Assembly: GCA_032622095.1 (NCBI GenBank)
Contig: CP136063.1
Location: 35,688,106-35,752,105 of the forward strand
Direction of reading: 5' to 3'
DNA: 64,000 bases
Source of the DNA: Siphonodentalium dalli
Lineage: Eukaryota > Mollusca > Scaphopoda > Gadilida > Siphonodentaliidae
This document shows, one piece after another, positions 21,422 to 34,404 of this stretch. Position 1 is the first letter of the stretch, and the number at the start of each line of letters is the position of its first letter. The position numbers and the translations under genes are program-made. Below the pieces are notes generated by a model. That model was given only the letters and a program-made list of their open reading frames with translations, made no database searches and was not told the origin of the DNA.

Positions 21422-22799
21422 TGAAGATGAAGGCATGGTTGTGCTATATAGTTTTCAGAAACATAACGGCATCATTGCGGAAGTAGGTGTCCTAACATGT
21501 TGACAAGGAAGTTCGCACTGATAACTATGGAATATAGTGGACGTATACACACCCTGGTCCAGTGGTCCAGCTACATTACTATGCTATGATGTTGATGGTC
21601 CTGCTCAATTGCTATGATGCGGGTAGGGCAAACTGATGCCGTTACGAAAAAGTACCCTTATCTTTTCTAAAGTTTTTATTTTCGCGGTGTTTGGCGAATC
21701 CGAGCGATTTGAGAATAAACCAGTGAGTCTATATGAAACATGCAATAATACATATATATTTAAAAATATAATAATTCCTGTGCTGGTGATTCAAAAACGA
21801 CGTGAATTACAGTCGATTTTCAACAACTAATACAACCAGTTTAAAAATATTTCCCAATAGATATGTTTTTGAATCTTTGATACGGATAATGGCTTGTATT
21901 GTAAATGTTCAGATTATCGGAACACCGTGAAAAGACAGATTATAAAATATAACAGTACTGTTTGTTAACATCTCTCATTTGCGCTAACAGCATCATAGCA
22001 ATTCAGCAGGATCCAACCGCATCATAACACATTAGCAGGACCAATTGACCAGGAGTGGTATACCCATATGTATTCTCAAATAGTATTCAATAAACTGCGA
22101 TGCACAATTATTGTATATGGGCATTACACTATAGTCCCTAAATTTGCATAATTTGTGAATAGTACACTTTACTGAATTTCGCATCTGAAATAGATGTATC
22201 CTTTGATAACTTTGTCCACTACACAAAGAGTCAACCGCACACAAATCAGGTTGCGCTCCAAAATACACCTAATAATATTCGCTTTTGAATTATTCCCGGT
22301 ATCGAAATAAGTCGATTACTTGAACAACCTTTATATGAACATTACACGAGTGTCACAGAGAGACGCATTAAAGTAAAAGAACGTGCATATTCGTACCAAA
22401 AACATTCGAATCTCGAGCAAATATTGCGATTTTAATCTGTATTCAATGATTAATGGGATCTGAAAAGCAATATATGGCGCGACTTTAAAGGTACGACTGA
22501 CTGCGTTATGACAACTACGGGATACTTTGACACCTATGCTTTCTGTTTGTTTAGTCATAAGAATGTGTAGTACCATAAACATTTCAGGGCGAAGACAGCT
22601 GTAAATTATCTTCCACTGTTGCATGTATATACGGTGCGAAATGTTTGATCCAATGACAAATCGCATTGTACGAGGATTTTCATAAATTCACACGAATATG
22701 ATAAAACATAGTAGTTTAACAGCATCGGAATTCGTCGGGGGTACCGACATTGGCATAGTTTGGTGCCAGACATATTAACTATGTGCTGTAATAACTCAC
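21422..22799. other. Putative intron of the integrin-like gene with repeat B fragment
   Basis: This is the interval between the two phase-compatible exons. It contains an inverted fragment of repeat B at 22246-22345 and no convincing third exon. Confidence 0.4.
22246..22345 (-). repeat. Dispersed repeat B, inverted partial copy
   Basis: Read on the minus strand it gives TTCAAGTAATCGACTTATTT, CGATACCGGGAATAATTC and TTAGGTGTATTTTGGAGCGC, matching the 3' part of the copies near 32.2 and 32.85 kb. Confidence 0.6.
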
Positions 22800-22886
22800 C
22801 CATCAAGGAAGAAGAGCGCCCTTGGGTGATTGGATGTGATTTAATGAGAGGTTTCCGGGTACCCATCCCCACCAAAGCAAAACCTC
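22800..22886 (-). CDS. Integrin alpha-like exon A
   Basis: This 87-nt minus-strand exon lies between the acceptor TATTCACACAG|GA (22887/22886) and the donor ATGG|GTGAGTTA (22800/22799). It reads GFALVGMGTRKPLIKSHPIT, then QGRSSSLM, and ends with one base of a split codon. ALVGMG resembles the VLIGAPG-type segment that closes one propeller blade before the next SYLGY lead-in, and the phase joins correctly to exon B. On its own the match is weak; the support is its position and phase. The previous exon should end in phase 1. The second copy lies at 57316-57402; a one-base G difference between copies (about 22737) falls in the adjoining intron. Confidence 0.5.
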
Positions 22887-25218
22887 CTGTGTGAATATAA
22901 AACAAAGATAAAGTGATCAACGGTGTTTATGTGAAGTCAATTTCAATGTATTAGTATTCTGATCATAAAGATAGATCATCCTCTACGTGATTCTATCGGT
23001 ACGATTGAGTCAGGTACGAAACTACCTAATTACCCAGAATGCATTCGCCCATTGGTCCACACATTATTAACATTTCCAAACATCTTACACCGGTGGCGTA
23101 AACGACAGCCCACTTTCGAACAGTAATATAATGCTGATGGTGGAGTTAGAGTTATGCATGCGCACATCATATAGGAAAGTCCCGTGAGCGTGGAACGGTA
23201 AAAAAAATACTTGCGTCAAAGCTACACACGAATCCTATTGAATACCGATTCCACTGTTCGACGTTATCTGGTTGCTATATGTGTTAATAACACTATTGAG
23301 TACTTCGGGAATTTTAAATACATTTGTTTCACTTAAACTGTGGGGTGGGGGGGGGGGGGGGGGGGGGTAGTAAAAAATGTGCAGGAATGTATGCCGTTAT
23401 TTTGCATCTGGCATGTTCGGGAACCACCCCCAAACCTGCAAAAACAATATTTAAAACCGCATTAAACCCTACTTATATCACTCATATGACTGGAAATTAT
23501 CTCCTGTTGTTCAAATGACAGTTTAACATGTTTCAGAAGCTGTTTTTATTGGATAAATATGATTAATACAGGCAAATATGAAGATTTTTTTTCAAATACG
23601 GGCGGATAGGGATTTGTCTACCACGTACTAGTACATGCATTGGAGTTGCCAGGTCGGTGTGTGATGAGAGTATGCTAGGTCTACCAGGGTGATCAGATTC
23701 CATACCGCTAAATGGATATTCTAATACATCAATGTAGTGGACAAATACAGTAACCCATCAGAAGCTGCATGATAGGCGCACATAAAACACTAGTATAAGG
23801 TATATGCATCCAATTTTACAAACAAACAAAAACAACATATCTTGGCTGTAATAGATTTTAGGCTGATAACATCTTTGGACAGTGAATTCAATCTTGACTT
23901 TCGAGTCACTTTTGACATTATGTAGACATATCCGTGACATACGGTATCAGTTGTTAAGCTCCAATTCAACTATAATTGTTGACATATTTTGAAAATAATT
24001 ACATTGAGAGGATATTTACCAGACTTTTCAATGCAAGTCATTATAGAAGAGACGGAACGAACCGGGGTTCGGTCAAAAAAACAACATAAACCCAACCAAT
24101 TTCACAAGCTGTTGTGGAATGAGAAGACTTGGTCTAATATTACACATAGGGGGTTGCTCGTCAAAAATGACGGATAATAAACATAACATGCCGGCAAATA
24201 TGGGCACAGGTGCATGCTGATAACGATAAGAAGAAAGCCGACAAACGATGCGCGGAGTTTGTCCTGAATTTGGCTTTGGTGTTTTGTAATGACGGACTAC
24301 GCTGAAAGCACATTCTGTGGATAATAAACGCATTATATGATATCAGTGAAAATATCGCCTTGATAGCCTTTGGGAAACGCGTTATATCTCAGATGGTCTT
24401 GCACTGATTTTTAGACGCGCGAAATACGTGAGAGATCGAGTTACAAACACAAAATTACACACAATCCCAAATGTTGGCTTTTTATACACATGTAGTACGA
24501 TTAGATAATTTTTGTGAAATATCACACACTGGCAACAACGCACATGCATTATTATTCATCTACTTAGTCCAACACAATCAGTAATCAACGAGTCAGTAAC
24601 TGGGACATGTTGGATAACATGCAGATTGGTCAGAGGGTCATAGGCCAGACAAATATGGACATATGTGTCGTCTCGAGAGGGAATTTATGATACCTTAATT
24701 TTTTGTTATCGTAAATACTAAACTTTCGGAATCCGTATGTTGGATTTGTCAGACAGGCGGACTTTTTTCTTACCGCGTGGTTTTCTTGAGGCACCCGGTG
24801 AAAAAATCGGTCATTTTTAAAATAAAGCCGACATTATTGACAGAGTATTTTCACGCAGTTTGAGAAGAAACATTCGTCCAATTTTGATACCTGAGAGTGG
24901 GGCGATAACCAGAGTAGGCTAATGCATGTAACCATTAATTCTCGGAATTGCAGTCGTCAAATAATATTTTGGGTGAGACAAATATGACGATTCACGTAAA
25001 GCGTTGTCTTTCGTTTCTTATATAAATCATAAAGTAAGACGGGTATGCCGCACTGTTTTATACCATGGGAAACTACTGCCAATTTGCTATAATTTGCTAA
25101 CTTATCGCTGCAGGCCGTATTATTTTTTATCAGAGGCAGAAAAATCAACCCTCCCCTAAAGTTAAGATGTGCCATGCTCTGGTATAAGGCACACAGAACT
25201 CACGGTTACATGTCAATA
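22887..25218. other. Non-coding, probably intronic
   Basis: The only clear feature is a 21-base G run at 23347-23367 (19 in the second copy). Small frames such as 24073-24333 (minus) show no domain. Confidence 0.4.
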
Positions 25219-25910
25219 GGCTTAATTAACACAACGGCCGTTGAAAGACTGCTAAATAATGTAATAATATATAAGTTTATGTCTACAAACTCGAACATTA
25301 AAGTAGAAACACTATATAATGTACCCCCATACCCGAAATTTGAATAAATCTAAGAATTTTTCCTAAAAAGTGATATAAAACGCTTTTTTTATTTTCTGGA
25401 AGGCAAAAATAGAAAAGAATTAGTAAGGGTGGACCTAATTGGTGTATACGGCAATTTCATTCCGCCTTGGATTAAAAAATGTCATAATAACCCAAAATGG
25501 CTGCCAATATGGCAGCCGCAATTTAGGTGGAAATTGGGAAATATCTAAGAATGACCAATTACTTGCTTAAATGGCTTAACTAACACAGCGGTCGTTGATG
25601 AACTGCAAAACTATAGTTTAAGGTATATATCCCGATCTACAAACTCGAACAATTAAGTGAAAATATTACACAATGCACCTCCTGGCACAAAATTTTGATA
25701 AAATTTAGGTATTTTTCTCCAAAAATAACCTAAAGCTATTTTTGTCATCTTCTCGAAAGCCACAAAGCGCAGTATGTAGCGTGGCGGAGATGTTTGGTGT
25801 GTACGATAATTTAATGTCGTTTATGGATAACAAAATGGCTTACTAACACCAAGATGGCTGCCAATACGGTGGTCAGAATAAATGGTGAAATATATCATGT
25901 TTCATTTTTA
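25219..25910 (+). repeat. Two-unit tandem repeat, about 345-bp unit (repeat C)
   Basis: The units at 25219-25560 and 25570-25910 share, in order, GGCTTAA.TAACACA.CGG, CTACAAACTCGAACA, AATTT.GAATAAA/GATAAAATTTAGG, GGAAGGCA/CGAAAGCCA, ATGGCTGCCAATA and GGTG.AAT. They are diverged to roughly 70 percent. An inverted relative lies at 31330-31525. Confidence 0.75.
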
Positions 25911-28506
25911 TCGCCGTCATTGTCGCCATCTAATGTCTCACACAACCCAAAGTATTATAATCATTGTATCATGTTACTCCGGGACAATATGATGCGCAAT
26001 TCTATTTAAAGTTTCTACCATTATAGACGAATCTTACATTCATGAGCATTCGTGCTCAAGTAATCCTTGTCCCTTGAAATAGTTGGCAATTTGTGCGAGG
26101 TATTTATAGATGAACATGATTGTTTAAAACGAAGAACAGAGTAACAGTAAAACATTGAATGCCTGATTGGTATTTATGCCGGTTATCTTTGACATAATCA
26201 ATATGAAATTAATTAAACTCGACAATAGAAGGTCAATCTTTCTCAATGAATAGTATTCCAAGTGCTACCAGATATGATGGTACATATGAGGTGGATATGT
26301 CCTGGATACCATTATCGAAGTCTGGGCTAGACGAGATTGATGCGGGTTCACACCCCCGACTTTATTGGGCGAAAATTGGGACAGATTTTAAAGCTAGATG
26401 TGAAATAGGGAACATCTCATTGTGCGATCCGATAAATACATGACCACTTCGATAAGAAATAATAAATTGTTAACACTCACTGAAGCAACCACATTTGAAG
26501 CAATGGTTTTGATTCTGAGTCAGTGCCTCCATTAATCTGTTATATATACAATGTGCAATTGCTTTACAATAGCATCGACCCACAGAAGACGGCCGTGATA
26601 ACACAAAGTCAATTTTTTCAGACCCTAATTCACCATCGCCGCTTTCATCGACTAGTGTCCAATAACGCAAAGAAGATGAGATTCAGAAAAAAGATAGCGC
26701 TCGTCGTACAACATTAGTTAAGATTTTGCAACTTCCGAAAACTTATCTGATCAGTGATAAACATAAGAATAGTCATGTCCAGAATTAGAATCCCTCCTGT
26801 GTGTCTAACTTTATTATTCAGTTTATGTTGAACAAGCTCGCAATGAAGGACCGCTTTATTTGCAATATATGAACGCGATAACCTTCATAAATATCAAATG
26901 TGGCTTCCAACTTGGTGGAAAAGTAAACTTGTCTACGTTATGTTACATTTGAACGTGTCATATTCAGACCAGGAGACCTGCTTCTGTTGCAAGTACCATT
27001 GGTGTTTGAAACGGAAAACCTATGTCATTGACATACCAATCGGGTTGCATTCAATATTCGTATTTACAGGCAACACCGGCGGAAAACAATATGGCGAATA
27101 ATTCCTCGTCCCCATATCGTCCCGATTGAACAAAGACATATGCATGTATTCCCCACACGCTGTTCAGTAAATACTAAACTACGGCTATCGTGTCCAGTTA
27201 CTGATTTCGCTCAGCACATTCGGAGGTGTTATGGATGAGTTATCGTAGATCAGATTCTGGTCTGCACAGAAGTTGTTGCTATATGCCATTTTTGAGATGC
27301 AGCGACAAATTACACAAAGACTCGTGATCCTATTTTGTTTTACCCATTTGCACATCAAACACTACCACAATATAATATCAGGATACGCACTACACACGGT
27401 CCACTCACGTTGCGCATAGTGGGATAACTATACATGTAGATACATTTGAATTTAACTGTAACACATCTGGTGTTAGATATGACCGGTGGGTGGAATTATA
27501 ATGCTCTAATCATGAACTTCCATAATCAAAATATGGTATGTTTTCAGACCTTACCCGCTGGAGTCAGCAGGTCCCTAACCGCATTATTTTTGGACTTATT
27601 TAGAAAGTTATTATACGCTTCCTGGTATCAACCTGTGTATGGCATGTATACAAATAATTGCTATTGTCGTCCTTTTCATTTTGTTGTCACAATGATCTAA
27701 AACTTACACTGGGATACCAAAAGTCCAAAATGTAGCAGTCTACATGACGAAACTCCATGCTAATACTCCGATCTATATGCTGTTTTCTGAATGTACAGCC
27801 TTCCAGAAGTAATCCTACCTACCCAACAGCATATAAAGATATGGGTAATATGAGTGTTCATCTAGCATGGTATAACTGTCCATATTTGGGGTAGTACCTC
27901 ACCTTACAAGCAATTGTTCAGTCACTTCTGGAAATCACGAGGGCACATGTGGGTGACACGAGACCACGTCGCTGTTATTTTCGTTGTTGGAAATGTCGCT
28001 TTGAGCCTTGACTTTGTTTTGCAACCTATCTACTGCTAGTACAAGCAAATACCTCCCACTGTTAAGCAGCTGACAAAGTGCAAGAGTAAAATCAACCGAG
28101 TTTCCATCTCCTTGTGTGCGAAATATGTGTCATGGAAAATAATCCGGTAAATGTTAGAATACAAAATTCAACGAGTCTATTGCGCGATGATGAAACTGAA
28201 CGAACCTGTATGATGCGACGATTTGATAATTTGCTGGATACGTCCTCTTGCGGACTGGGCAGCAATTGCTATTGGTCAATGAGATCCATTTATACTTAAC
28301 TTTAGAACGGTATACATGAGACCCAATGTATCAGTAGCTCCGTTCTTGTAACCACGCCTCGTTGATAGAGGGTAACTAACGATTCGTATCAGCATGAGTT
28401 ATTTGATGAGATATATATTCGAATTGGTTAATTCTGTTATTCGCGTTCGCATTTTGTTACAAATAGAGAGCGCCAAGTATGCCTAAATGTCGTGTTAGAT
28501 TTAATA
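25911..28506. other. Non-coding, with weak exon-like frames only
   Basis: At 26580-26655 (minus) a frame reads TLVDESGDGELGSEK, which resembles an EF-hand calcium-binding loop but ends with Lys where Glu is usual, and lacks good splice borders. At 27711 upward (minus) a short frame ends at a consensus donor (CCAGT|GTAAGTTT). These could be upstream exons of the integrin-like gene, but I cannot support that. No repeats stand out. Confidence 0.35.
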
Positions 28507-31053
28507 TCTATATCTATATTTGCGAATGTCTGTCTGTCTGTCTGTGTTCTATAGAAATTCACAGGGGACCACCTAGATGGCACACAAGGGGTCTGATAGG
28601 GGTAACTTTTTACGAGAAAGATAATGGCGAGGGTTAGAATTTTCTAAAGTGACGCCGTTGATGTCAGGGGCACAAAAGGGGGAGGGGCCGAATTTTTTTT
28701 TCGACGATTGCCACTAAACTTATATATAATCATCCACGTAATATGAGGAATCTAATGGTGTGGTTTACATATGTCAAACGTCGCGCTGTTCGCGTCAGAG
28801 ATGCCCGGAAGGGGAGATGGGCACCAAAATTGATCAAAATAATTTAAGCGCCGAATTCCACCAAATTGATGCACATTCTTCTAGGATCTTCTCCATGATA
28901 CAAGGAATCTTATTGTTTGATTTAAAGATGCCAAATTTGTGTCGTTGGGATGAGAGATTTGGGGGTGGGGTGGTGGGTGGGTACTAAAATCTGATAAGAA
29001 TTGGTTTAGTCGCCGATTGCCACGAAACTTATACAAATTCATCCCCATGGTATGAGGTGTCTAATGGCGTGGCTTAAAGCTCTGAAAGGGAGATGGGCAC
29101 CAAAATTGATACACAATATTTTTAGCGCCAATTTCCACCAAATTTATACACATTCTTATCCATGATATGAGGAATCTAATGTGATTTTAAAGACATCATA
29201 TTGGTGCTGCATTGGTGAGAGATGGGGTGGGGTGGGGTGGGCACTAAATTTGATAAAAATGTGTTTAGTCGCGGATTAGTACCAAACTTACAAATAATAA
29301 TCTCCATGGTATTAGGAGTCTAATTGTGTGGTTTAAAGATGTCAAAAGTGGAGCCATTCGAGTCAGGTGTACCTAGAGGGTGAGAGTGCCAATTACCAGC
29401 GAACTCATACACGTTCTTCTCAAATGATACAATGAATCAAATATTTGCGTATATCTGTCTGTGTTCTATATATAACTTTAATGGTACAATCGAGATGGCA
29501 TCAAGGCGGTCTAACAAGGGTAACTTTTTTACGAGTAAGATAATGGTGCGGGTTAAAAGTTTCTAAAGTGAAGTTGTTGCCTTGTTGGTGTCAGTGGAGG
29601 AGCTATTTTTAGCGCAGATTTCGACCAAATTATTCTTGAGAGATGGGGGTAATAACTATGATAATAATTTGTATAGTTGCAGATTACCAAACTTATATAT
29701 AATCATCCCCATTATATAATTCATGCATGAGTCTAATATACGTGGTTTAAATATGACAAAAGTGGCGCGGTTCAAGTCATGCATGAGGGGAGTTGCATTA
29801 AAGTTGATACAAATATAGCACTAATTCCACCAAATTCATGCACGTTCTTCTCTAATGATATGATGAATTCAATCACATTTGGTGTCGTTTGGGTCATGGA
29901 TGGCGAGAGGAGATTCACTAAGATTGTTCAATTAGCCGATATCCAACAAAGTTATATATAGTCATCTCCCAGGCCATCACCATGTCGTTCTAAGGAGTTT
30001 TTGGCACTCCAATTTCACAATCTCGACAAATGGTGACCGAATTAAGTCACTTGAACAATTATATCTTCTCAACTGTCATATATATATGGGGATGGACATC
30101 AGGGCATTCCTATAATGATCTAACAACACACATACTTAGAAGAAAGCATTAAAAGTATATTTATATCAATCTATTTAATAGATACATATATTCATTCAAA
30201 CTGAGGGACCTTGAATCGTCAGAGGATTGCATATTAGAATGGCACAGGTATATATTATAACACTATTGAGTCTGTCCCATTCAATATATTTTCCACAAAA
30301 AAAGTTACAATTGCCAAGAGATATGGAAATGTAGAGCAGGCCTGTTCAAAAATAGTGGTCACGGTGTGCAGTCAAATATGGTTACTTCTGAGATAAAGGA
30401 AAACGCAGTCCGTAGCACACGACTTTTCAGGATCCCCCAACAGTGACATATGACAAGGGTATATCTGCCCGATACAGAGGAATTCTTTCAATTTTTAGAA
30501 CAGACTCATCGCCTAACATAAACAACTCAAAATATCGCTGTGTCGGGTACATGTAGCTGATATACGTGCATAACATCATTTATTTTAAACTGAAAATGAT
30601 TAGCCAGTATATAGCACCAGAACAGAGGAGCACCTGGACATATCATTAAAACATCTGTATCTTCATGAAGATATGATAAACTAGATTGATTGATTGATAC
30701 ATCTCTATGTAAAACACAATTGTCGTCTTTTATTTTTTCGAACTAATGTGTGTACGATGTTCATGTTTCATGCTATAACGTCTGAAGTATACGCAGTTGT
30801 AAATAAATAAATACTTCTTTATTGGTGGGACGGATTAAACGCGATAAACAAAATGATAATCGCTCCGACCTGACAAGGTGAGCCACTACTTATATTCCAT
30901 GTGTAAGAATCATGTTTTGTGATGCCATTTGGATATACAATTTATGAGAATACGTGTAACACTTTGAGAGCAAGCGTATTCTCTATTCCCACCAAATATC
31001 CACAAAGGGTTTCACATCACTTTAACCTGGGCAACGCCGGGTAACCCTGCTAG
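28507..31053 (+). mobile_element. Helitron-like element 1, non-autonomous
   Basis: The left end is A|TCTATATCTATATTTGCG followed by a CTGT microsatellite. The right end is CCTGG-GCAACG-CCGGG, a GC-rich hairpin at 31026-31041, then GTAACCCTG and CTAG|T at 31050-31053. TC start, a GC-rich hairpin about ten bases before a CTAG end, and insertion between A and T without duplication are the standard Helitron terminal rules. No Rep/helicase frame is present. The core is largely tandem repeats (28560-29990). The first 980 bases reappear at 63021-64000, where the window cuts the copy. Confidence 0.6.
28560..29990 (+). repeat. Degenerate long-period repeat in Helitron core
   Basis: Blocks such as CCACCAAA.TTATA.A...TCATC, CATGATATGAGGAATCTAAT and GGTTTAAAGATGTCAAAAGTGG recur every 130-200 bases. 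On a larger scale the block CTGTCTGTGTTCTATA ... GGTAACTTTTTACGAG occurs at 28530-28660 and again at 29455-29585, about 920 bases apart. Frames across it are not coding. Confidence 0.75.
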
Positions 31054-31329
31054 TAACCTATATAATTCCCTTATTCTTTTCGCAAAGATGGTCATACCGC
31101 CATCTGCCTTAAATCAATCATGTTATTGTGAAATAATTTGCACGACATGCCACCGATTTCGAAGAACAATCTTACTTGAGCGCGAATGAATGCAAAATGT
31201 GTCGATCCTCTCACTCGTGTTGTCATTTTAATAGAACTGGCCACTGTTACGTCCTAGTATTGCAAAATGATATGAATATAATAGGACTATTGGTTTTATA
31301 AGACATTGCATTGCGATGGTGGTGTTATT
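31054..31329. other. Unassigned spacer
   Basis: I see nothing recognisable here. Confidence 0.3.
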
Positions 31330-31525
31330 TGCGACATGACATATTTTACAATTTCCATCCATATACCGGCAACCGTATTGGCAGCCATCTTGGGGGTTAA
31401 TATGTCATGTAGTAACCGCCGGTGGCATGAAATTATCGTACATACAAATTATATCCACCCACGCTACATTATTGTTTTTATGCATTTCGAGAAGATGACA
31501 AAAATAGGTTTTCGATTAGTTAACA
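31330..31525 (-). repeat. Repeat C, inverted partial copy
   Basis: The reverse complement contains CCTATTTTTGTCATCTTCTC, GTAGCGTGG, TACGATAATTT, CAAGATGGCTGCCAATACGG and GTAAAATATGTCATG, in the same order as 25735-25905. Divergence is about 25 percent by eye. Confidence 0.7.
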
Positions 31526-31959
31526 TTCAGCTCAATAGACAAAATACAAAATAAGTACATTCACCATAATTCATATGGCACGATTATCACGGAAATACAC
31601 ACAAAATCCAGCAGTGTACGTTAAAAACGTGTGAAAATGAGCATAGCGGATGAAACTACTTTATTTGCAGTCGCATTTGGGCGACGGGCGCAATGGCGTT
31701 CTTTATAACAGACGGTCGCTGGAAATGTTGCTTTGCTGATAACAATTCAAAACAGTGTAACACCTCATCTCAGTCGACATTTGGCCATGGGAAACCTCCT
31801 ACTAATGAGCCCATGAGTCAAATCTGATTATTTGTTGTATATATATAGTCAACACAGCCGACGGTTCTACATAGTGTCACGTCGCACACGGCATGCACAA
31901 GATATATATAGGTTGACAGATACACGACATTTTGATATATGGGCTTCATATGCTCTGGG

Positions 31960-32275
31960 AAAAAAAATACTTTCAATGGTCACATCCATTTTCCAGCTGT
32001 TTTCAATTGTTCTCACTTAACTGAAACAAACGCTCTTCATTTCTACCATATTGGGAATAAAACTAACACGGAACGCTCTGTTCTGTTCAAAGGCAAACAC
32101 ACATCTGTTTTTGTTTGGGACCCAATCATTGTATTCCAAGTTGTATTTTTTATGACTTCAATGTATCCTTTTGGGATACATACTGCTCGTAGAAAGATAG
32201 TTCAAGTATATATCGATCTATTTCGATACCGGGAAAAATTAAAAAGATAATAGTATTAGGTGTATTTTACTTTAT
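31960..32275 (+). repeat. Dispersed repeat B, long copy 2
   Basis: It starts near AAAAAAAATACTTTCAATGG and runs to ATTAGGTGTATTTT. It is about 92 percent identical to 32565-32880. A 103-codon frame overlaps it but is interrupted in the sister copy. Confidence 0.8.
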
Positions 32276-32564
32276 TACTATATATCTACTAACTGAATCA
32301 GGCTTTATTCAGGAGCCTTTATTTAGGGCGTGGCTTATGGCCCATTTGTGCTCTTCGCGCACATTACATCATCTTGAACAGCGCGCGCTTTGTGCACATT
32401 TTGATCTTTCAAACATTGTTTTATCAGATTTACACTCAACTGAAAGATTAAAGGAGCATTAATTAGCATCGGCAGTATTGTTCCCGGCCGGGAATGTGGT
32501 TTCTCTAACAGACGAATCTACTGAACGGTACCGACTGGCGGGAAGTCAGACTGTGTCCATATGA

Positions 32565-32892
32565 TCTAAAAAAAAAATATTTTCCATAGTCACATCCATT
32601 TTCCAGCTGTTTTCAATTGTTCTCACTTCACTGAAACAAACGCTCTTCATTTCTACCATATCGGGAATAAAACTAACACGGGACGCTCTTTTCTGTTCCA
32701 TTGCATACACACATCTGGTTTTGTTTGGGATCCAAACATTGCATTCCAAGTTGTATGATTTATGACTTCAATGTATCCTTTTGGGACACATACTGCTCGT
32801 AGAAAGATAGTTCAAACATATATCGACCTATTTCGATACCGGGAAAAATTAAAAAGATAATATTATTAGGTGTATTTTGAAGCGCAACCCGC
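32565..32892 (+). repeat. Dispersed repeat B, long copy 3
   Basis: This is a direct copy of 31960-32275, about 605 bases downstream, and it continues to TTTTGAAGCGCAACCCGCC. The 290-base spacer between them (32276-32564) is unrelated. Confidence 0.8.
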
Positions 32893-33103
32893 CATGTGGC
32901 TGTAATATAATTGGAACTCGGAAATATCATCCGAATGGAAACTGTAATACTTCGGTGGGGCTGAGGTGCTTCTACGGTATATGTGGCATGCCTGTTTTAT
33001 ATAAAACATTACGACTCGAGAAATAATGGCCCAAATACTAGATGGCTAGAGACTCACGGTCCTACCTGACACTAAAAACTTAACATTGCATTTCTCTTTT
33101 CGC

Positions 33104-33115
<12 letters not shown>

Positions 33116-33174
<59 letters not shown>
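33116..33174. repeat. (TA)n microsatellite with short (GT)n tail
   Basis: About 26 uninterrupted AT units are followed by GTGTGTG. Confidence 0.95.
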
Positions 33175-33175
<1 letters not shown>

Positions 33176-34404
33176 AAATGATCCCATGCATCAATAGTAG
33201 ATTTCGATGGACGGGTATCGACCTTCAGGGTCAGGCTCGCAAACTGTCAACTGATCGTCTCTGATAAAGGACGGATCTGTTATCTTACCCCAAGGCGTTT
33301 TTTGTGTATTTCTATATTGTTCGCTTGCCTGCCCATGGAAAGCAGAACATTTCCGTATGAACGTTTGACTAATGGCATATGCCAAATTATCCAGACGAAA
33401 CATGACCCCACCTCCTATTAGTATTATTTTAGTATTATTAAAGGGATATTGTTGGAACACCGGATAATATTTATCGAAATTTCATGTTGAACTGTTTCAT
33501 CCGCACGATAAATTAGTTTGTATCTACATGTACCACCCTCCCCTCCACATTTCCCAAGAATAATGTTATATTCAACAATTTCATATTGTGGTTAAGACAG
33601 TCGCGCTTGTTTTGTATTGAGCAACAACGGACACTATTGCAAGCGTATGCGCAACTCGCACCTAATTGTCTGTTGCTGAATTATCGCATGTTGGTTCGTT
33701 GAGTTCACTAGATGGCACAATTTACCGCCGGTTGTTGCGTCCCGAATCTAGATGTAAATATCTGCAATTGAGCGTAGTGCAGACGATGTGTTCTATGGAG
33801 TGAAGCGGTCGATTTCTTTGAAATTTTCGGTGATGTTAGCAGAATGATACAATCCCAGCCTGGCATACCCCAATTCCACAGAAGAATGTTTAGTGCAACA
33901 GTTTCATGTATTGTTAAGACACTATGCTTGTTCTGCAGACGCTAGAATTATTGCCGGCTGATTTCTTAATGATACAACACAAAAGCTGTATTAACCAATA
34001 CATGATATTGATTGTTGCAAATTGTTGAAATTTGGGGGGGGGGTCTAAATAAGTTAAAATGAAATTTGCTGGAAAACAGTTCCACAAGAATAATTCGGTA
34101 TTGCAACAATTTTCCTTTAATGAGGTCAAGTGACCAATTTTAATTGTGCATTTCCATGCAAATCTCCGCAAAAAAAAGTTACATAGTTGCAAATATTGAT
34201 GGGCATGACTTTGTGCGGTATTGAATACAATACATATTTATCTGGCGGGTCGGCTTAGAATATCAGCTTAAACACTTGCCCAGACACACGAATCTGGTTA
34301 CATTCCTTCAGCATGGATGACAAACCTGCGCTAGCTTGGCTTGAAACCATCTTCGTATAGAGCTGGTCGGACTATGACGGCGTAATACACTGAATAATGT
34401 ACCG
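33175..34404. other. Unassigned non-coding stretch
   Basis: An 89-codon minus-strand frame (33191-33460) includes KTPWGKITDPSFIRDDQLTV followed by CEPDPEGRYPS. Its composition looks protein-like, but I recognise no family. A donor-like GGG|GTAAGAT lies inside it. The rest is featureless apart from a short G run near 34035. Confidence 0.35.

Noticed and set aside
26580-26655. EF-hand gene on the minus strand
   Set aside because: The loop-like motif DESGDGELGSEK lacks the final Glu, has no helix-like flanks or clear splice borders, and may be chance.
33116-33174. Replication origin or regulatory element
   Set aside because: It is a plain TA microsatellite with no further supporting signal.
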